Shown here piece after piece: positions 1 through 8,420 of a stretch of 14,643 nt of DNA. The notes under the pieces are model-generated. The model did not search any database. It worked only from the letters and a program-made list of their open reading frames with translations, and had not been told where the DNA came from. The translations under genes were made by a program, and so were the position numbers. This DNA comes from an uncultured bacterium. GTDB lineage: Bacteria > Bacillota > Clostridia > Oscillospirales > Ruminococcaceae. The stretch is from the NCBI GenBank assembly GCA_934845495.1, contig CAKWRB010000015.1, forward strand, positions 1 to 14,643. The letters are read 5' to 3'. Within the stretch, counting starts at the first letter, position 1. Every line of letters begins with the position of its first letter.

Positions 1-1362
1 CAACTGATCGTCCGATACAAACATCTTGGAGTGGATATACCCGGGGGTTTACTCGTAGATCTTCACACCGCCCCGGATCAGCTGCCCGTAATAGGAGCGG
101 GTGACCGGATGCACATACCACTTGTCCGCCACATGGGGAGTGATGATACGCACATCGATGCCGCTCTGAGCTGCGTTGATGAGCGCCGTCACCATCTCGT
201 TGTCCAGGATCAGGTAGGGGGTGGTGATGTAGACATAGTCGTGGGCGCGGTTGATGATCTGCATATAGGCCGTTTCGGACACATTGAGGTTGTCCAGCGG
301 ACTGTCGCCAAAGGGCTGCACAAACCCATCCCCCGGCACTGTCAGGGTGGGGCGGTACCGGTCAAAGTCAGTTTCCACCGTGGTGGTGAACTGCCACATC
401 ATCAGAAACATCAGGGTCAGGTTCCACACGGCCTGCCCCCGGAGCATCACAGCGGTATCCTTCCAGTGGCCGTGCTTTTCGTAGGCGTTGATGTATTCAT
501 CGGCCAGGTTCAGTCCGCCGCAGTAGCCGATGTTGCCGTCGATCACCGTGATTTTGCGGTGATCCCGGTAGTTCATGCCCATATTCAGGTGGGGGCGGAA
601 GGGGTTGAAGATGGCGGTTCGGATCCCGGCTTTTTCCAGGGTGAAGCGGTAGTTGTTGGGCAGGGTTTTCAGTGTGCCCACATCGTCGTAGAGCAGGCGC
701 ACTTCCACCCCCGAAGCGGCCTTCTTTCGGAGGATCTCCAGAATGGGATCCCACATCTGCCCCTCCTGGATAATGAAGTACTCCATAAAGATGAACTTCT
801 CCGCCTTTTGCAGTTCCTCCTTGAGCGACTCGAAAAAGGCCTCCCCAATGGGAAAATACTCCCCCTGGGTGCCATCCCATACCGGGAATCCGGATACGTT
901 TTCAATGTAGGCGGCCTCGGTGGCAAGATCCCGATCGATGCCGGAAAGCTCCTCCCAGCAGCGGAAGTTGGGACGCACCCGCTGGATGGTGGCATCGTAA
1001 AACTGTTGGATGCGCGCCTTGAGGTCATCGGGGGTGCGCTGGTTGCCGAACATGAGGTAAAACAGGCCGCCGAACACCGGCACAGCCGAAATCAGCAGCA
1101 CCCAACTGAGCTTGTAGGCGGGGTTGGCCTCCCCGGTGACCACCCAGACCGACACCCCCACGCTGAGTGCCACCATCAGCGGATAGGCATAGACCACCCG
1201 TCCCTCCAATGCCACCAGCAGCGCCAGCAGAAAGGCCAGCTGCAAAACAATGAGCACCCCGATCACCACCATGCGGCTGCACAGTACGCGCAGGACCTTG
1301 CGCAGGGAGAGTTTCTGGCGCAGGGTGCGCCGGTCGTGTTTCTGTCTGCTGCGCCAGCTCAT
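1..1362 (-). pseudogene. cls: Cardiolipin synthase (PLD family), interrupted by an in-frame stop, 3' end outside window
   Basis: Phospholipase D-family cardiolipin synthase, which joins two phosphatidylglycerols at the membrane. The open frame from ATG (1360-1362) gives 437 residues. N-terminal membrane segments lie at about residues 30-50, 57-76 and 84-106, ending in the family-typical NPAYKLSWVLL...GGLFYLMFG stretch. The first HKD motif is H268-R-K270-I-T-V-I-D275. The frame then meets TAA at 49-51, directly after GGVKIYE. Past the stop the same frame continues to the window edge as TPGYIHSKMFVSDDQL, which carries the second HKD (HSKMFVSD). The stop therefore sits where relatives usually have Tyr (KIYEYTPG..H.K) and is one base from TAC or TAT. 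A strong AGGAGG site precedes the ATG. The 437-residue product would have half the active site and be inactive unless the stop is read through or is a sequence error. Family assignment is certain; its broken status follows from the printed bases. Confidence 0.9.
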
Positions 1363-1401
1363 CGGGACTCCTCCTCTTCATGGGGTGTTTTTTCTATGTC
1401 C

Positions 1402-1430
1402 AGAATAACACCCTGACCCGGTAAAATCAA
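1402..1430 (-). promoter_or_regulatory. SigmaA-type promoter of cls
   Basis: On the minus strand, TTGATT (plus coordinates 1425-1430) and TATTCT (1402-1407) are separated by exactly 17 nt. This is 4/6 matches at each hexamer and places the start about 30-40 nt upstream of the cls ATG. Confidence 0.5.
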
Positions 1431-1502
1431 TCCATTCCCTTCCAATATTCCCAGTGAGGGGAACTTTTATGTGAACTCTGCGTGACAGTTGACAGAACTC
1501 TC

Positions 1503-1531
1503 TGTGCAAAGCTGTTCCGGACTGTTATAAT
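1503..1531 (+). promoter_or_regulatory. Extended -10 promoter of the HD-domain gene
   Basis: A perfect TATAAT at 1526-1531 is preceded by TG one base upstream (TGT-TATAAT), the extended -10 form, which tolerates the poor -35 (TGTGCA, 1503-1508). A consensus TTGACA at 1489-1494 is 31 nt from the -10, too far to serve as its -35. Two copies of CCGGACTGTT (1517-1526 and 1540-1549) flank the -10 and could be an operator. Confidence 0.6.
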
Positions 1532-1537
1532 AGGGTT

Positions 1538-1645
1538 AACCGGACTGTTCCGGCCCCTCGCAGGACCCTGCTCTCCCGGCTGTGGACCGGGATTTTTGTC
1601 ATAACACAAGGCTGCCATGCAGCATGAAAGGAGAATCGATTTTAT
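1538..1645 (+). promoter_or_regulatory. Structured leader with terminator-like hairpin ahead of the HD-domain gene
   Basis: The leader of about 108 nt can fold GCAG-GACC-CTGC (1560-1571), then TCCCGG-7 nt loop-CCGGGA (1574-1592) followed at once by TTTTT (1593-1597), then GCTGC-CAT-GCAGC (1611-1623). The middle hairpin plus T tract looks like a short intrinsic terminator lying between promoter and gene, so it could act as an attenuator. I recognise no known riboswitch class. Confidence 0.35.
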
Positions 1646-2311
1646 TTGGAACCAATTACATTTGAACGCATCAAGAACGATGAAACCATCCGGGAATACA
1701 TCCGCCGCGCCGATCACAACCTGGCTGCCATGGGCTACACCAAGCACGCCTTCGGCCATGTGACCAAGGTGGCAGAAGGCGCCGCCGAGATCCTCACTGC
1801 CCTGGGCTACGATGAGCGCACCGTGGAATTGGCCCGCATCTCCGGCTTCCTGCACGACATCGGCAATGTGGTCAACCGGGCCGACCATGCCCAGTCCGGC
1901 GCCATCATGGCCTTCCAGCTGCTCACCGCCATGGGAATGCCTGCCAAGGAGGTGGGCTATGTGGTGTCGGCCATCGGCCACCACGACGAGAGCACAGCCT
2001 TCCCGGTCAATGCCATTGCCGCCGCGGTGATCCTGGCCGATAAGAGCGATGTGCGCCGCAGTCGGGTCCGCAACAAGGAGAACACCGCCTTTGATATCCA
2101 CGACCGGGTCAACTATGCGGTGGAAAAGTCCTCGCTGATCCTCAACCGCAGCGCCGGCACCATCTCGCTGATCCTCTCCATCGACACCAGCATCTGCGCC
2201 GTTATGGATTACTTCGAGATCTTCCTCACCCGCATGATGCTCTCCAAGCGTGCCGCCGAATACCTGGGGCTGTCCTTCAAACTGGAAATCAACGGCACCC
2301 AGTTCCTGTAA
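1646..2311 (+). CDS. HD-domain phosphohydrolase
   Basis: A soluble 221-residue HD-superfamily protein; members are metal-dependent phosphohydrolases. Visible ligand candidates are H38 (GHVTK), H70-D71 (SGFLHDIGN) and D132 (ILADKSDVRR), with a conserved-looking GHHDES at 111-116. This is the H...HD...D arrangement of the fold. The start is TTG at 1646-1648; the frame upstream is closed by TGA at 1625 and holds no ATG or GTG. AAAGGAG (1627-1633) lies 12 nt before it, rather far. The low-efficiency start and long spacing suggest modest translation. It is monocistronic: divergent from cls and convergent with the DUF3006 gene, sharing a bidirectional terminator. The substrate cannot be told from sequence; nucleotide or cyclic-nucleotide hydrolysis is possible. 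Family assignment is firm, function open. Confidence 0.85.
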   Translation: MEPITFERIKNDETIREYIRRADHNLAAMGYTKHAFGHVTKVAEGAAEILTALGYDERTVELARISGFLHDIGNVVNRADHAQSGAIMAFQLLTAMGMPAKEVGYVVSAIGHHDESTAFPVNAIAAAVILADKSDVRRSRVRNKENTAFDIHDRVNYAVEKSSLILNRSAGTISLILSIDTSICAVMDYFEIFLTRMMLSKRAAEYLGLSFKLEINGTQFL

Positions 2312-2366
2312 GCTGACCACAAAAGCTCCGGTACGATCCAGGGCTTTTTCTGCCTCTCCCCTATAT

Positions 2367-2402
2367 AAAAAAGGTATGGTCCATTCGGACCATACCTTTT
2401 TT
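2367..2402. terminator. Bidirectional intrinsic terminator
   Basis: A perfect 16-bp inverted repeat: A6-GGTATGGTCC, loop ATTC, GGACCATACC-T6. It gives a GC-containing stem followed by U6 in both directions. It serves the HD gene (plus) and the DUF3006 gene ending the ftsK operon (minus). Confidence 0.95.
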
Positions 2403-2406
2403 ACTT

Positions 2407-2637
2407 CTATTCGGATTTCTGCCGGGGCTTTCGGGCAAACAGTCCGGCTGCCCGGCTGTGGTTCTGCTGCCGCCGCCGGAGCGTCTCCTCCCGGTCGATC
2501 TGCCAGACGCCCTCCTGCAGGCAGAGGCAGTCCCCCTCCTGCGCACCATCCGGCAGCGACTGTACCGGCAGTTCTACCCGGCCTTTGCCGCCCTCGCAGA
2601 CGGCAATGCCCCCCTCGATCCGATCGATCACCAGCAT
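2407..2637 (-). CDS. DUF3006 family small protein
   Basis: A 76-residue acidic-then-basic protein. Its N-terminal block MLVIDRIEGGIAVCEGG...VELPVQSLPDGAQEGDCL fits DUF3006: a short beta-rich domain opening with DRIE and followed by LP.G..EGD. The tail (residues 52-76) is Arg/Gln-rich. The ATG at 2635-2637 is preceded by AAGGAGG and lies 12 nt after the stop of the metallo-beta-lactamase gene, so the two are surely co-transcribed. Genes of this family are commonly found directly behind ComEC-like MBL-fold genes, as here. Biochemical function is unknown. It has no signal peptide or membrane segment, so it would stay in the cytoplasm while its partner appears exported. Confidence 0.8.
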   Translation of the reverse strand: MLVIDRIEGGIAVCEGGKGRVELPVQSLPDGAQEGDCLCLQEGVWQIDREETLRRRQQNHSRAAGLFARKPRQKSE

Positions 2638-2649
2638 CGTTTTTCCTCC

Positions 2650-3615
2650 TTACAGCAGGTCTTCCCGCTCGCCGTTCTCGCTCTCCACCCACAGGGCGAC
2701 CCCATCGGTGCAGACCCGGATCTCGCCCAGCAGGTCGGTGCGGTACACCGGCCCATACTCAGTCAGCCGTTCCAGTACCGGTGCCTTGGGGTGGCCGTAG
2801 GAATTGCCCTCGCCCACCGAGATTACCGAGCAGACCGGATCCACCTCTTCCAGGAAGGCGGCCGTGCTGGAGGTGTTGGCCCCATGGTGCCCCACCTTGA
2901 GTACATCGGTCGAGAGATCGGCTCCCGCCCGGATCAGGTCCTGTTCCGCCTGCTTTTCCATATCCCCGGTGAAGAGGAAGGAGCGGTCACCGGCATCCAC
3001 CCGGCACACCACCGAGGTGAGGTTGAGGTCATCATACTCCGCCACCGGCCCCAGGATCGTCAGGGTCACGCCCTCTCCCAGAGGGTAGGTGTCGCCAGGG
3101 CGGGCCGGTACCACCTCGGTCTCCGGGCTCTGCTCCAGCGCAGTGAGCAGATTTTCATACACCCGGCTGGTGGGGGTCATCGATTCGGGCAGTTCGGTCA
3201 TCAGAAAGGTCTTGACCGGAACCGCATCGATCACATCGGCCATACCGCCCATGTGGTCGGAGTGCATGTGGCTGGCAATGGCCAGGTCCAGCTGTTCCAC
3301 CCCATACCGGTCCAGTACCTCCAGCACTTCGTCGGCATACTCCGCCTCACCGGTGTCGATGAGCACTGCCTTTTCCTTGGTCCGCAGCAGGAAGCTGTCC
3401 CCCTGGCCAATGTCCAGTGCTACCAGTTCAAACAATCCCTCCACCGGTTCAGCCGGAACCTGCCCCATCGAAGAGAGGGCATCGCCCACCTCATCCAGAG
3501 CATCGGATACCGCCGGAAGGTCAACACGGCCTCCCTGCATCAGGGTGACCGCCGCCATAAACAGGCAGAGGATCGCCGCTGCCAATCCGCCTTTATTTTT
3601 TCTTCGCTTTGCCAT
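2650..3615 (-). CDS. Secreted or membrane-anchored ComEC-like MBL-fold hydrolase
   Basis: A 321-residue metallo-beta-lactamase-fold protein resembling the C-terminal domain of ComEC/Rec2. Residues 1-28 form a basic start plus one hydrophobic segment (LAAAILCLFMAAVTLM), a signal peptide or anchor; a linker runs to about 60. The metal motif H116-M-H118-S-D120-H121 is intact, followed by D218 (FTGDME), GHHG at 242-245 and SYGHP at 272-276. The last is characteristic of the ComEC-like branch, in which the domain is proposed to degrade DNA outside the membrane. The gene starts 12 nt after the ftsK stop with a GAGGA site and is followed 12 nt later by DUF3006. It lacks the competence pore domain of full ComEC, so it is a stand-alone hydrolase; nuclease or phosphodiesterase activity is inference. 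Confidence 0.85.
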   Translation of the reverse strand: MAKRRKNKGGLAAAILCLFMAAVTLMQGGRVDLPAVSDALDEVGDALSSMGQVPAEPVEGLFELVALDIGQGDSFLLRTKEKAVLIDTGEAEYADEVLEVLDRYGVEQLDLAIASHMHSDHMGGMADVIDAVPVKTFLMTELPESMTPTSRVYENLLTALEQSPETEVVPARPGDTYPLGEGVTLTILGPVAEYDDLNLTSVVCRVDAGDRSFLFTGDMEKQAEQDLIRAGADLSTDVLKVGHHGANTSSTAAFLEEVDPVCSVISVGEGNSYGHPKAPVLERLTEYGPVYRTDLLGEIRVCTDGVALWVESENGEREDLL

Positions 3616-3627
3616 AGTTTCCTCGTC

Positions 3628-6330
3628 TTATTCTGATTTCTGCAATTTCATCTCATACCAGCGTTCCTTGCTGATGAGCACCTGCCGGGGCTTGGAGCCT
3701 TCAAACGGGCCCACGATCCCCATCTCCTCCATTTCGTCCACCAACCGTCCGGCCCGGGCATAGCCCACCTTGAGCCGGCGCTGAATCATCGAAGTGGAGG
3801 CCTGTCCCGCTTCCACCACGCACTCGATGGCATCCATCAGCAGGTCGTCGTGGTCGTCAAAGCCGCCGCCATCCTCACCGGAGGAGGACTTGGCGCCCTT
3901 CTCGGCCGGGACATTCTTTTCGATCTCTTCCATAACCTGGTTGTCATAGGTATGGGTCTGGCCCTCCTTGATGAAGTCCACCACCCGTTCCACTTCCTTA
4001 TTGGACACAAAACAGCCCTGAACACGCACCGGCTTGGGCGAACCCACCGGCGCATAGAGCATATCGCCGCGGCCCAGCAGCTTTTCCGCGCCGCCAGCAT
4101 CCAGAATGGTGCGGGAGTCCACCTGCGAGGACACCGCAAAGGCGATTCGGGAGGGAACATTGGCCTTGATGATACCGGTGATAACATCCACCGACGGACG
4201 CTGGGTGGCAATCACCAGGTGCATTCCTGCCGCACGGGCCATCTGGGCCAGACGGCAGATGGCATCTTCCACATCCTTGGGAGCAGCCATCATCAGGTCG
4301 GAAAGCTCGTCGATGATGATGACGATCTGCGGCATGGTGGGCAGGGTCTCGTGGCTGCGGGCCATCTCGTTGTAGCTCTCCAGATCCCGGACATTGTTTT
4401 CCGCAAAGGTCTTGTACCGGCGAAGCATCTCGCCCACCGCCCAGTTGAGGGCACCGGCTGCCTTTTTCGGGTCGGTGACCACCGGCACCAGCAGGTGCGG
4501 AATGCCATTGTAGATGCCCAGTTCCACCACCTTGGGGTCGATCATCAGCAGCTTGACCTCCTCGTCGGTGGCCTTGTAGAGGATACTCATGATGATGGAG
4601 TTGATGCACACCGATTTACCCGAACCGGTGGCACCGGCGATGAGCACATGGGGCATCTTGGCCAGATCTGCCAGCATCAGGTTGCCGGCAATATCCCGGC
4701 CCAGCGCCACCGAGAGCTTGCTCTTGGCCTCTACAAAGGCACCCGAGTCGATAACCTCCCGCAGGGTGACAGTGGAAATATCCTTGTTGGGCACTTCGAT
4801 GCCCACAGCCGGCTTGCCGGGGATGGGCGCCTCAATGCGCACACCCGATGCCGCCAGATTCAGGGCAATATCGTCTGCCAGGTTGGTGATCTTGCTGATC
4901 TTCACACCGGCAGAGGGCTGCAGCTCGTACCGGGTGACAGCCGGCCCCCGACTGATGTCGATGATCCGGGTCTGCACGCCAAAGCTCTGGAGGGTATCCA
5001 CCAGGCGCTGGGCATTTTGCTTGAGCTGTTCGCCGTCCAGAGCGGTGTTCCGGGGCTGGGGCTCATTGAGCAGGGTCACCGACGGGAACACATAGCTGCG
5101 CTCCGGCTGGACAGCTGCCGGGGCAGCTACCGCCGCCGATTCCCGAACCGGTGCCTGGGTCTGCACGGGGGCCTGTGCCGGCGCCGCTTCCACAGTGGGC
5201 TGTACTGCCGGTGCAGCCGGGGGTTCTTCCCGATTCTGCTCCCGGGCAGCGGCCTGCTTCTGGGCCATGCGGCGGATGATCTCGTCGATGTATTCGTGGT
5301 CCGGCTCCTCCGGCACCTCCAGCTCCGACTCCTCCTGCATTGCCGGAGCTGCCGGAACTGCCTCCATCGGCATATACTGTGTCTCCGGCTGCTCCTCCAC
5401 TGCCTCCGGCTCAGCCGGAACGAAGGGGGTCACCGGGGCGGCGGTCTCCTCCACCGGGAGTTCCAGATGGCCGTCTCCAAAGGCTTCCGCTGTGGCAGAA
5501 ACCTCCCGGCGGTCCGACTGCAGCGGAACATCGGGCGAGAAGAAGCGCCGGGCTGCCTCGTTCAGGGCATGACGGGCGCCGGGCTCCTCCAGGGGAAGCG
5601 GCTCCTCCTCCGCCAGCGGATCCGCCGGCGGCTTGGTGGGCATGGGCACATCGATGTTGAACCGCGGGCGCCGGGGCTCGGCTTCTGCGATGCGCTGGCT
5701 CAGGGTATCCACGGCATCGTTGTAGGCAGCGCTCACCTTCCGGGCGGGTTTTTCCACCACACCGGAGTAGAGACCGCCCAGGGTGGAACCGGTCAGGAAC
5801 ATCAGACAGATGAAGATGCCCAGCCCCAGGATCACCAGGGCGGCCATCCGGCCGCAAGCCGTCACCAGCGGCACAGCCAGCAGCGAACCGATCAGGCCGC
5901 CGCCCTTCATGGCGATGCCCTGGGCATAAAGATCGGGGATCATCTCCATCAGCTTCTTGCTCTCCGGGACGGTGCCGCCGCCGGCCTGGATCATGGCAGC
6001 AACCAGTACAGCCAGCACAGCCAGCAGAGCTGCCTGGAACCGGAAGGCGGTGTACCGCTTGTCCGAAGCCAGGGTCGCTGCCAGATAAACCGGGATCAGT
6101 GCCGCTCCCCAGGCCACGATCCCCAGCAGGCCGAACATTGCCTTGTGTGCCGTGTTCCAGATGCCCTCCCCGGGCAGGAACACCAAAGCACAGAACAGCA
6201 GCCCCACCGCCATCAGGATGATGGCACGGGTCTGCCGCTGGGCACGCAGCCGGGCTTCCCGCGCCTTGGCGCTCTCCCGGCGTCGTCCAGTGGATTTTTT
6301 GGTTGTGGATTTTTTTGTGCCAGATGCCAT
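3628..6330 (-). CDS. ftsK: DNA translocase FtsK/SpoIIIE
   Basis: A membrane-anchored hexameric DNA pump that moves chromosome through the division or sporulation septum. It has 900 residues from ATG 6328-6330. Four membrane segments lie at about 36-52, 66-88, 98-115 and 145-182. A Pro/Glu/Ala-rich linker covers about 220-410. The motor has Walker A G566-ATGSG-K572-S and Walker B III-D674-E675. The C-terminal gamma winged helix is at about 826-892 (DDLLMDAI...[17 protein letters not shown]), which reads orienting DNA sequences. I chose this ATG because the longer frame starts at a TTG inside the promoter -10; AGGAGG lies 11 nt upstream. First gene of an operon with the MBL and DUF3006 genes. 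The tepA-ylzJ neighbourhood matches that of B. subtilis spoIIIE; whether it serves division or sporulation cannot be decided here. Confidence 0.95.
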   Translation of the reverse strand: MASGTKKSTTKKSTGRRRESAKAREARLRAQRQTRAIILMAVGLLFCALVFLPGEGIWNTAHKAMFGLLGIVAWGAALIPVYLAATLASDKRYTAFRFQAALLAVLAVLVAAMIQAGGGTVPESKKLMEMIPDLYAQGIAMKGGGLIGSLLAVPLVTACGRMAALVILGLGIFICLMFLTGSTLGGLYSGVVEKPARKVSAAYNDAVDTLSQRIAEAEPRRPRFNIDVPMPTKPPADPLAEEEPLPLEEPGARHALNEAARRFFSPDVPLQSDRREVSATAEAFGDGHLELPVEETAAPVTPFVPAEPEAVEEQPETQYMPMEAVPAAPAMQEESELEVPEEPDHEYIDEIIRRMAQKQAAAREQNREEPPAAPAVQPTVEAAPAQAPVQTQAPVRESAAVAAPAAVQPERSYVFPSVTLLNEPQPRNTALDGEQLKQNAQRLVDTLQSFGVQTRIIDISRGPAVTRYELQPSAGVKISKITNLADDIALNLAASGVRIEAPIPGKPAVGIEVPNKDISTVTLREVIDSGAFVEAKSKLSVALGRDIAGNLMLADLAKMPHVLIAGATGSGKSVCINSIIMSILYKATDEEVKLLMIDPKVVELGIYNGIPHLLVPVVTDPKKAAGALNWAVGEMLRRYKTFAENNVRDLESYNEMARSHETLPTMPQIVIIIDELSDLMMAAPKDVEDAICRLAQMARAAGMHLVIATQRPSVDVITGIIKANVPSRIAFAVSSQVDSRTILDAGGAEKLLGRGDMLYAPVGSPKPVRVQGCFVSNKEVERVVDFIKEGQTHTYDNQVMEEIEKNVPAEKGAKSSSGEDGGGFDDHDDLLMDAIECVVEAGQASTSMIQRRLKVGYARAGRLVDEMEEMGIVGPFEGSKPRQVLISKERWYEMKLQKSE

Positions 6331-6359
6331 GAAACGATGGGCCTCCTCTTTTTTGCTTC

Positions 6360-6380
6360 CGGATCGAAAAAAACGATCCG
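6360..6380 (-). other. Hairpin in the ftsK leader
   Basis: CGGATCG-A7-CGATCCG on the plus strand is a perfect 7-bp inverted repeat. In the ftsK mRNA (minus strand) it becomes a stem with a U7 loop, between the promoter and the ribosome binding site. It could stabilise the message or influence translation; its role is unknown. Confidence 0.5.
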
Positions 6381-6393
6381 ATCTATCCTGTTT

Positions 6394-6422
6394 AGTATAA
6401 CACAAATCAGGAGTCGAACCAA
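6394..6422 (-). promoter_or_regulatory. Promoter of the ftsK operon
   Basis: Minus strand TTGGTT (plus 6417-6422), 17-nt spacer, TATACT (6394-6399), with TG at the extended -10 position (TGT-TATACT). It lies just downstream of the uppP terminator, so the ftsK operon has its own start despite following uppP in the same direction. Confidence 0.65.
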
Positions 6423-6425
6423 GGG

Positions 6426-6464
6426 TGAAACAAAACGGCGGACAGCCGCAAAGGACTGCCCGCC
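6426..6464 (-). terminator. Terminator of uppP
   Basis: On the minus strand GGCGGGCAGTCC and GGCTGTCCGCC pair over 11 bp with one G-U and one bulge, followed by GTTTTGTTT. It sits 20 nt after the uppP stop. Confidence 0.75.
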
Positions 6465-6484
6465 GAATAAAGATCGGAACAACG

Positions 6485-7366
6485 CTATGCCAGCATCCCC
6501 ATGATGGTCTGCTGGATCACATGGCCCGAAAACAGCTCAATGATTCCAAGGACCACCACGATAGAACCGGCAATCAGAGTGTAGTAGGCAAAGTAGCGGA
6601 ACTTATCGCTCACCACCAGCCGGTTGACCAGCGCAATGGCCAGCCGGCCGAACACCAGCGAGGTGACAAAGCCGATGAGGCCGATGTGCAGCGGCAGGGT
6701 GAGGCCGTTTTCCACCACCTCGGGGATCTCCAGGATCACAGCACCCAACACCGCCGGGATTCCCATAATAAAGGAGAAGGTGACGGCAAATTTCTTGCCA
6801 AGACCCATCATCATGCCCACCGACACAGTGGAGCCCGACCGGGAGATGCCCGGCATGGGGGCAATGGCCTGGGCGATGCCGATGGCAAGTGCATCGCTGT
6901 ACTTCATGCTGGCGGCATTTTTGCCGGTGTTGGAACAGCGGCAGGCCAGGGTGAGCAGGATACCAGTGACGATGAGGCAGAGCCCCTCCGCAATGATTCC
7001 GTCATCGGTGGAAAAGCTCTCGTAAAAGTCCTTGAGAAACACTACAAACACCAGCGGAAGCAGCGAAACGATGAGCAGGAAGATCATCTTGCGCCGGGGT
7101 GTGACCCGCCGGAAACTGAAGCGCCCCCGGAAGAGATCCCCCAGCATGGCAAAGGCTTCCTGAATCAGCCCCCAGATGGTGGGGAAGAAGGCGATCACCA
7201 CTGCAAACAGGGTGCCCAGATGCAGAACAATGGAGAAAAAGGCCCCGCTCTCCCCGGAAAGACCGGTGAAATACTGGAAGATGGAGAGATGCCCGGAGCT
7301 GGACACCGGCAAAAACTCGGTGAGCCCCTGAATGATTCCCTGCAGAATTGCTTGCCATACAGACAT
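6485..7366 (-). CDS. uppP: Undecaprenyl-diphosphatase UppP/BacA
   Basis: An integral membrane enzyme that removes one phosphate from undecaprenyl pyrophosphate, recycling the lipid carrier for peptidoglycan and wall polymers; overexpression is known to give bacitracin resistance. It has 293 residues, usual for the family. Signature motifs are E17-FLPVSSSGH26 and PGISR176SGST (172-180), with hydrophobic segments spread across the protein. The ATG at 7364-7366 has GGAGGT 5 nt upstream; a longer reading adds 24 residues without a site and was rejected. It follows ylzJ by about 105 nt, where I see no good promoter, so read-through from tepA-ylzJ is likely. It ends at its own terminator. Its position between ylzJ and ftsK is unlike B. 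subtilis. Confidence 0.95.
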   Translation of the reverse strand: MSVWQAILQGIIQGLTEFLPVSSSGHLSIFQYFTGLSGESGAFFSIVLHLGTLFAVVIAFFPTIWGLIQEAFAMLGDLFRGRFSFRRVTPRRKMIFLLIVSLLPLVFVVFLKDFYESFSTDDGIIAEGLCLIVTGILLTLACRCSNTGKNAASMKYSDALAIGIAQAIAPMPGISRSGSTVSVGMMMGLGKKFAVTFSFIMGIPAVLGAVILEIPEVVENGLTLPLHIGLIGFVTSLVFGRLAIALVNRLVVSDKFRYFAYYTLIAGSIVVVLGIIELFSGHVIQQTIMGMLA

Positions 7367-7470
7367 AAGATACCTCCGGTTATGTAAAACTTGCCGGCAG
7401 CACAGAGCTGGCCGCCGGGCTTTCTCTTCTATTGCCATGCCCGGAACAGCCTCCGGGGCGTGTACTCACT

Positions 7471-7680
7471 TTAAGGGTGGAAAACGGTCGGCAGAACGGC
7501 GCCGGGCTGCCAGTCCTGCCGGAGATAGTCGGCAGGGCAGGTGGACTCGAGCCGGGTGAGCTGCAGCCCCTCCCCGGTTTTCACACCGGAAAGAAAACGG
7601 CCATTCCGCTCGAGAAACACCTGTTCCGGACGCTCTTCCGGGAACACCGCCTCCAAAGGGATCGGGGTGTAGAGGATCAT
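7471..7680 (-). CDS. ylzJ: YlzJ-like small protein
   Basis: A 69-residue protein starting [14 protein letters not shown] and containing [18 protein letters not shown], which matches the YlzJ family (MILYT..P.E.VFP near the start, S..P.DYL...Y.PG near the end). It has no membrane segment or signal peptide. Its ATG (7678-7680) overlaps the tepA stop in ATGA, a 4-nt overlap implying translational coupling. B. subtilis likewise has ylzJ between tepA and spoIIIE, which supports the identification. Molecular function is unknown; the coupling suggests production in proportion to TepA. Confidence 0.85.
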   Translation of the reverse strand: MILYTPIPLEAVFPEERPEQVFLERNGRFLSGVKTGEGLQLTRLESTCPADYLRQDWQPGAVLPTVFHP

Positions 7681-8420
7681 GCTCTCCCCTCCTCGTCCCG
7701 GAGGCTACGCTCCTGCTCGATCAGCTCATACAGGCAGTCGATGGCCTCGGCCAGGCCACCCAGATGATCGATGAGCCCCTCCTCCACGGCGGCTTCTCCG
7801 TCCAGGACAGTGCCCACATCCATCATCAGTTCACCGGTGGTCATCATCAGCTCCCGGAACCGGCTGGGTGTGATGGAGGAATTGTCGCAGACAAAGCGGA
7901 CGATCCGCTCCTGCATCTTGTCAAAATAGGAGAGGGTCTGGGGGACGCCCAGCACCAGGCCGTTCATCCGCACCGGATGGATGGTCATGGTGGCCGACGG
8001 CGCAATAAAGGATTGCCGGGCACTGACCGCCAGCGGCACCCCGATGGAGTGTCCGCCGCCCAGCACCAGCGATACGGTGGGCTTGTTCATGCCGGCGATG
8101 AGTTCGGCAATGGCAAGGCCGGCCTCCACATCGCCGCCGACGGTGTTGAGGATCACGATCAGCCCCTCGATCTGGGGGTCCTGCTGGATCGCCACCAGCT
8201 GGGGGATCACATGCTCGTACTTGGTGGTCTTGTTCTGTGGGGGAAGGATATAGTGCCCCTCCACCTGCCCGATGATGGTCAGACAGTGGATCGCGTACTT
8301 TCCGCCAGCCGGTGTCACCGATCCGGTTTTCACGATCTGCTGATCCTGTTCCTCCCGGCGATCGGCAAGCAGCTCCTCCTCTGCCTCCTCACAGCTTTTG
8401 GGCTTCTGGTCCTGTTTCAT
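7677..8420 (-). CDS. tepA: TepA, ClpP-like serine protease
   Basis: A 247-residue ClpP/crotonase-fold serine protease of the TepA family, named for an enhancing effect on protein translocation in Bacillus. After a charged N-terminus (1-30) comes the ClpP-like core. The nucleophile is S125 in [13 protein letters not shown] and the histidine is H148 in [10 protein letters not shown], both strongly TepA-like; the acidic third residue I cannot assign with confidence. It has no signal peptide, so it is probably a cytoplasmic peptidase of degraded or signal peptides. I chose ATG 8418-8420 over one 7 codons upstream because GAGGAGG lies 7 nt before it. First gene of tepA-ylzJ(-uppP), with its own promoter and a long folded leader. 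Confidence 0.9.
   Translation of the reverse strand: MKQDQKPKSCEEAEEELLADRREEQDQQIVKTGSVTPAGGKYAIHCLTIIGQVEGHYILPPQNKTTKYEHVIPQLVAIQQDPQIEGLIVILNTVGGDVEAGLAIAELIAGMNKPTVSLVLGGGHSIGVPLAVSARQSFIAPSATMTIHPVRMNGLVLGVPQTLSYFDKMQERIVRFVCDNSSITPSRFRELMMTTGELMMDVGTVLDGEAAVEEGLIDHLGGLAEAIDCLYELIEQERSLRDEEGRA

Noticed and set aside
49..51. Reassigned or programmed read-through stop in cls as genuine biology
   Set aside because: TAA is used as a normal terminator by neighbouring genes, and no read-through context is evident; mutation or sequence error is simpler.
31..1416. A 461-codon plus-strand frame opposite cls
   Set aside because: It is a low-complexity antisense shadow of a gene with two recognisable PLD motifs and its own promoter and SD.
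1489..1531. Consensus TTGACA paired with TATAAT as a classical promoter
   Set aside because: The spacing is 31 nt, far from 17; the extended TG motif explains the -10 better.
1427..2692. A 421-codon minus-strand frame across the HD gene and the bidirectional terminator
   Set aside because: It runs through a strong terminator and opposite a well-supported gene; its translation shows no family features.
3850..6504. An 884-codon open frame on the plus strand opposite ftsK
   Set aside because: It is antisense to a clearly identified gene, His/Gly/Gln-rich without domain-like sequence, and has no ribosome site; it is a by-product of GC-rich codon use.
7390..7420. A possible terminator between ylzJ and uppP
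   Set aside because: The stem has a 4-nt bulge and only a short T run (GTTTTA), and uppP shows no promoter of its own, so read-through is more likely.
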